Assembly: GCF_900100275.1 (NCBI RefSeq)
Contig: NZ_FNET01000016.1
Coordinates: 101,535 to 165,534, forward strand
Source of the DNA: Lentzea albidocapillata subsp. violacea
GTDB lineage: Bacteria > Actinomycetota > Actinomycetes > Mycobacteriales > Pseudonocardiaceae
Direction of reading: 5' to 3'
Length of the DNA stretch: 64,000 nt
Position numbers and translations under genes: made by a program
Notes under the pieces: generated by a model
Databases searched by the model: none
Seen by the model: the letters and a program-made list of their open reading frames with translations, nothing else
Told to the model about the DNA's origin: nothing
Shown: piece by piece, positions 62,701 to 64,000 of the stretch
Layout of the letters: every line of letters starts with the position of its first letter
Position numbering within the stretch: the first letter of the stretch is position 1

Positions 62701-63306
62701 GCGGTGGAGCCGGATGCCTCCGCGGCCGCTCTGCTGAGGCACAACGTCTCGGCGAACCTGCCCGCCGCCGTCGCCGACCGGATGACCGTGGTCGAGGGCG
62801 CGGCATGGGAGAGCGCGGGGGAGCTGGCGGCGTCCCCGACGCTGACCGGCGGTGTGTCGGTGTCGCCGCTGGCCGCCGACGCTCCCGACGAGGTCGCGCG
62901 TGTGAAAGCGGTGCGCCTGGACAAGGCACTCGAAGAGATCGCCTTGGTGCAGGGCATGAAGCTTTCCGTCGTACGGGTCGACACGCCTGGACGCGGGCAT
63001 CGCGCTCTCGCGGGACTCGTCCGGTTGTTGCGTCGCGACAGGCCGCACGTGTTCCTCGAGTTCTCCGCGACCGCGACGGCGGACTTCGGTGACGATCCGG
63101 TGACGGTGCTCAAGGAGTTCGGCGTCTGGGGCTACGACCTGGTGCCGGTGGCGACGCGTCAGCCCGCCGCGCCGGACCAGATCGTGCGGGCGATGGAGGG
63201 ACTTCGTTCCATCACCCTGTGGCTGCGACCGCGTCCGGTCGGGGCCAAGCCGGCCGCTCCTTCGCCGTCCGTGCCGATCAAGCAGCCCGCTGACCAGGCG
63301 ATTTGA
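59767..63306 (+). CDS. Large fusion: GT-A-like, GT-B-like, coiled coil and FkbM methyltransferase
   Basis: A 1179-residue cytosolic protein. Residues 1-290 resemble GT8-like glycosyltransferases (ICACTVATAAELPAVKVLSS, LYLDPWVQVFGSL near 107, GAFDPGFIAVGPG near 158, VHFRGFDPRRPW near 220). About 380-690 resembles a GT4 C-terminal half (RPGNVLGAVSAFLTAFPDRT, VVSLHRDGADD near 574, LAELAVRGVPIVASDHGAVA). About 720-900 is a helical coiled coil, and 905-1140 an FkbM-type methyltransferase (GIFLDVGAYVGYHSIRVLS near 951, AVEPDASAAALLRHNV). Such domains build and methylate surface glycans. Key metal or donor residues of both GT parts look altered. GTG 59767 (or 59776). It follows glnA2 by 9 bp and precedes the rRNA operon. 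Confidence 0.85.
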   Translation: MLSVTEVPEFQPTICACTVATAAELPAVKVLSSSFLAEHPEGRFVALVVDAQPEHAGPGLMTPLDIGVAEVELHELATSLDAAELKAAMVPRLLEALLSQGMPVLYLDPWVQVFGSLTKVVLEALRTAPVVMLPRTLRPLASDGLQPGPADLHDQGAFDPGFIAVGPGSEPYLNSLDMPAIVPHHVVRDARIGLSVWNVADRPLHRTESGSLAVVGQDLLTVHFRGFDPRRPWLLSADFAERPRVLLSEHTEVAELCQSYRGELVRNGWSVAPVPYRFDSLIDGTQIPSELRADYRASVPTPPPAFGEDGGGGFLIWACEPTESGGTRWADAVWRADAALQRQFPAPFGADAEAWREWCAGVGVASGRLPAPAVPQPRSEGPALLDQLGVSVIGSGPLAELMLAAARASGLPVSAAAGYPVVVRASSADEVPSGRFVVDVALDATAADDRTGVNELWLSSEASRAAAERIGGPIVRVVPVPVHDVGAREHESGEVVVFAAIADHGLDRPGNVLGAVSAFLTAFPDRTDVELKIAVSGAVEHPEAAERLRLATSSDQRISLVDGLDVAATADAVVSLHRDGADDRIALRLAELAVRGVPIVASDHGAVAELFGKTAVLVPCHQGAEPDVQAAAKLLRSLADDLPTAAALGAAARQHVLSVRSVARVAEVLRERVEHAYRGWRARRPKQKAEVDPMLALQSAKHALLRQPTVDGPHRTPMAPALRKVVLRALDHYDNHMRQVLHTLIDGVERTVSELVNRQDALKAGVGAGELELLRAEVEQVAGRQSHFVDQLVGVDDGVVRVRADMAGQGRRQRDVEDAVVAEAARRAKSDEVLAERIDKLTVALDRTLDRIDGLESKVVEVFRERDSRLSAALRTAHQAQQTADALRRVVVRQHENAGDAPAVRSSLVLCDAGMMRLPSDDAFMLPLLSSNGVWEPDLAELLDSVLEPDGIFLDVGAYVGYHSIRVLSRLGLMGAVVAVEPDASAAALLRHNVSANLPAAVADRMTVVEGAAWESAGELAASPTLTGGVSVSPLAADAPDEVARVKAVRLDKALEEIALVQGMKLSVVRVDTPGRGHRALAGLVRLLRRDRPHVFLEFSATATADFGDDPVTVLKEFGVWGYDLVPVATRQPAAPDQIVRAMEGLRSITLWLRPRPVGAKPAAPSPSVPIKQPADQAI

Positions 63307-63366
63307 CTTTGATCCTCTCTGTGAGTAACTTTCTCCAAGTCGCAAGCGGGACCACGGAACGAGCGG

Positions 63367-63395
63367 TTGACACCGCGGATCGGGCCGAGTAGAGT
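63367..63395 (+). promoter_or_regulatory. rRNA operon promoter P1
   Basis: TTGACA (63367-63372) and TAGAGT (63390-63395) with an exact 17-bp spacer. Farthest of three tandem promoters, about 380 nt before the 16S gene. Confidence 0.75.
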
Positions 63396-63467
63396 TCCAC
63401 GGCGTCAAACCCCCAGAAGTAAATGAACGGCCTAACGTGCTGTCCGGGATCTGAAAATGACCCCGAT

Positions 63468-63496
63468 TTGACACCGGGAAAGCCACTCGGATAACT
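63468..63496 (+). promoter_or_regulatory. rRNA operon promoter P2
   Basis: TTGACA (63468-63473) and GATAAC/ATAACT (63490-63496) with a 16-17-bp spacer. It repeats the TTGACACCG start of P1. Confidence 0.7.
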
Positions 63497-63564
63497 TCTG
63501 AACCAAGCGAAAAACTGAATGCGAAGCGAGTTTGCGCAGAGCCTGAATCGCCGGAAACAGCGAT

Positions 63565-63594
63565 TTGACAAAGCGAAAACGAACTGGCTAAGCT
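63565..63594 (+). promoter_or_regulatory. rRNA operon promoter P3
   Basis: TTGACA (63565-63570) and TAAGCT (63589-63594) with an 18-bp spacer, about 180 nt before the 16S gene. The nearest promoter and probably a strong one. Confidence 0.65.
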
Positions 63595-63649
63595 TTCAAC
63601 ACAAGCCCCGAGAGATAGCCTCCGGAAACGGAGACTGGAACCGGTGAGC

Positions 63650-63776
63650 GCGTGTTCTTTGAGAACTCAACAGCGTGCCGAAACACAGCCAGTAATATAT
63701 GAATACCTCCTCGTCGAGGTATTCCTTTGAGAAGATAGATGCCAGACATATTCCGTCTGGAGCGATCACACAATCC
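63650..63776 (+). promoter_or_regulatory. 16S rRNA leader with antitermination and processing elements
   Basis: TTCTTTGAGAACTCAACAG at about 63655-63673 is the usual actinobacterial rRNA leader motif. GAATACCTC/GAGGTATTC (63701-63724) is a perfect 9-bp hairpin, and CCAGAC/GTCTGG (63742-63760) another. Such elements carry Nus-factor binding and RNase III sites. Roles are inferred from position and family knowledge. Confidence 0.6.

Positions 63777-64000
<224 letters not shown>

Overview
The window is high-GC actinobacterial chromosome, most likely from the Pseudonocardiaceae (Lentzea, Saccharothrix or Lechevalieria type). The evidence is the codon usage, a NADPH:F420 reductase, an LprG lipoprotein, a LysX-type lysyl-phosphatidylglycerol synthase/lysyl-tRNA synthetase, a BTAD/NB-ARC/TPR regulator, and the first ~224 nt of a 16S rRNA gene whose variable region looks like that family. 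I assigned it by eye, without a database search.

Layout. (1) 1-2463: two genes of a Wadjet-type plasmid-defence operon (JetB, cut by the window edge, and JetA). (2) 2536-8680: a conserved block (CobD, SURF1, low-MW tyrosine phosphatase, CobC-like PLP enzyme, Nif3, zinc-ribbon protein) whose order resembles Mycobacterium tuberculosis Rv2236c-Rv2229c as I remember it. An HTH/PIN toxin-antitoxin pair sits inside it. (3) 8748-25055: a ~16 kb accessory region separating the zinc-ribbon gene from its usual neighbour, the RNase H/phosphatase gene. It holds a graveyard of toxin/immunity remnants, an Rhs-type toxin tip with Hint domain plus immunity gene, a TetR/membrane-protein pair, and a large SARP-type regulator. 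Next come three secreted proteins each carrying seven ~37-residue repeats (alone, with a GH19 lysozyme/chitinase domain, and with a CHAP domain), a small NlpC/P60-like enzyme, a two-component system and an oxidoreductase pair. (4) 25081-30637: tRNA-Leu(GAG), RNase H/phosphatase, an FMN reductase with a cysteine-rich leader peptide, RNase P RNA, a threonine-synthase-like enzyme and a secreted DUF6345 protein. (5) 30687-39147: a chromosomal type IV secretion-like operon (VirB2-, VirB3-, VirB4-, VirB6-, VirB8- and VirB1-like proteins plus two unknowns) with a divergent ParB-like gene. (6) 39166-46290: RNB ribonuclease, F420 reductase, metal-receptor-like protein, ricin-type lectin, proline iminopeptidase, glutathionyl-hydroquinone-reductase-like protein, PanB and a hydrolase. 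(7) 46306-59757: LysX, a two-component system, NAD+ synthase, two CaeA/Hip1-like serine hydrolases, an LprG-P55 operon in which P55 is frameshifted, and GlnA2. (8) 59767-63306: a large GT-A-like/GT-B-like/coiled-coil/FkbM-methyltransferase fusion. (9) 63307-64000: rRNA operon promoters, leader and the 5' end of the 16S rRNA gene.

The most unusual content is the seven-repeat protein family fused to different wall hydrolases (16922-20735), the relaxase-less T4SS-like operon with its own transglycosylase/NlpC fusion (31394-39147), the glycosyltransferase-FkbM fusion (59767-63306), and the mosaic toxin locus (8748-11937) with an apparently recent 244-bp duplication. No transposase, integrase or CRISPR array was seen.
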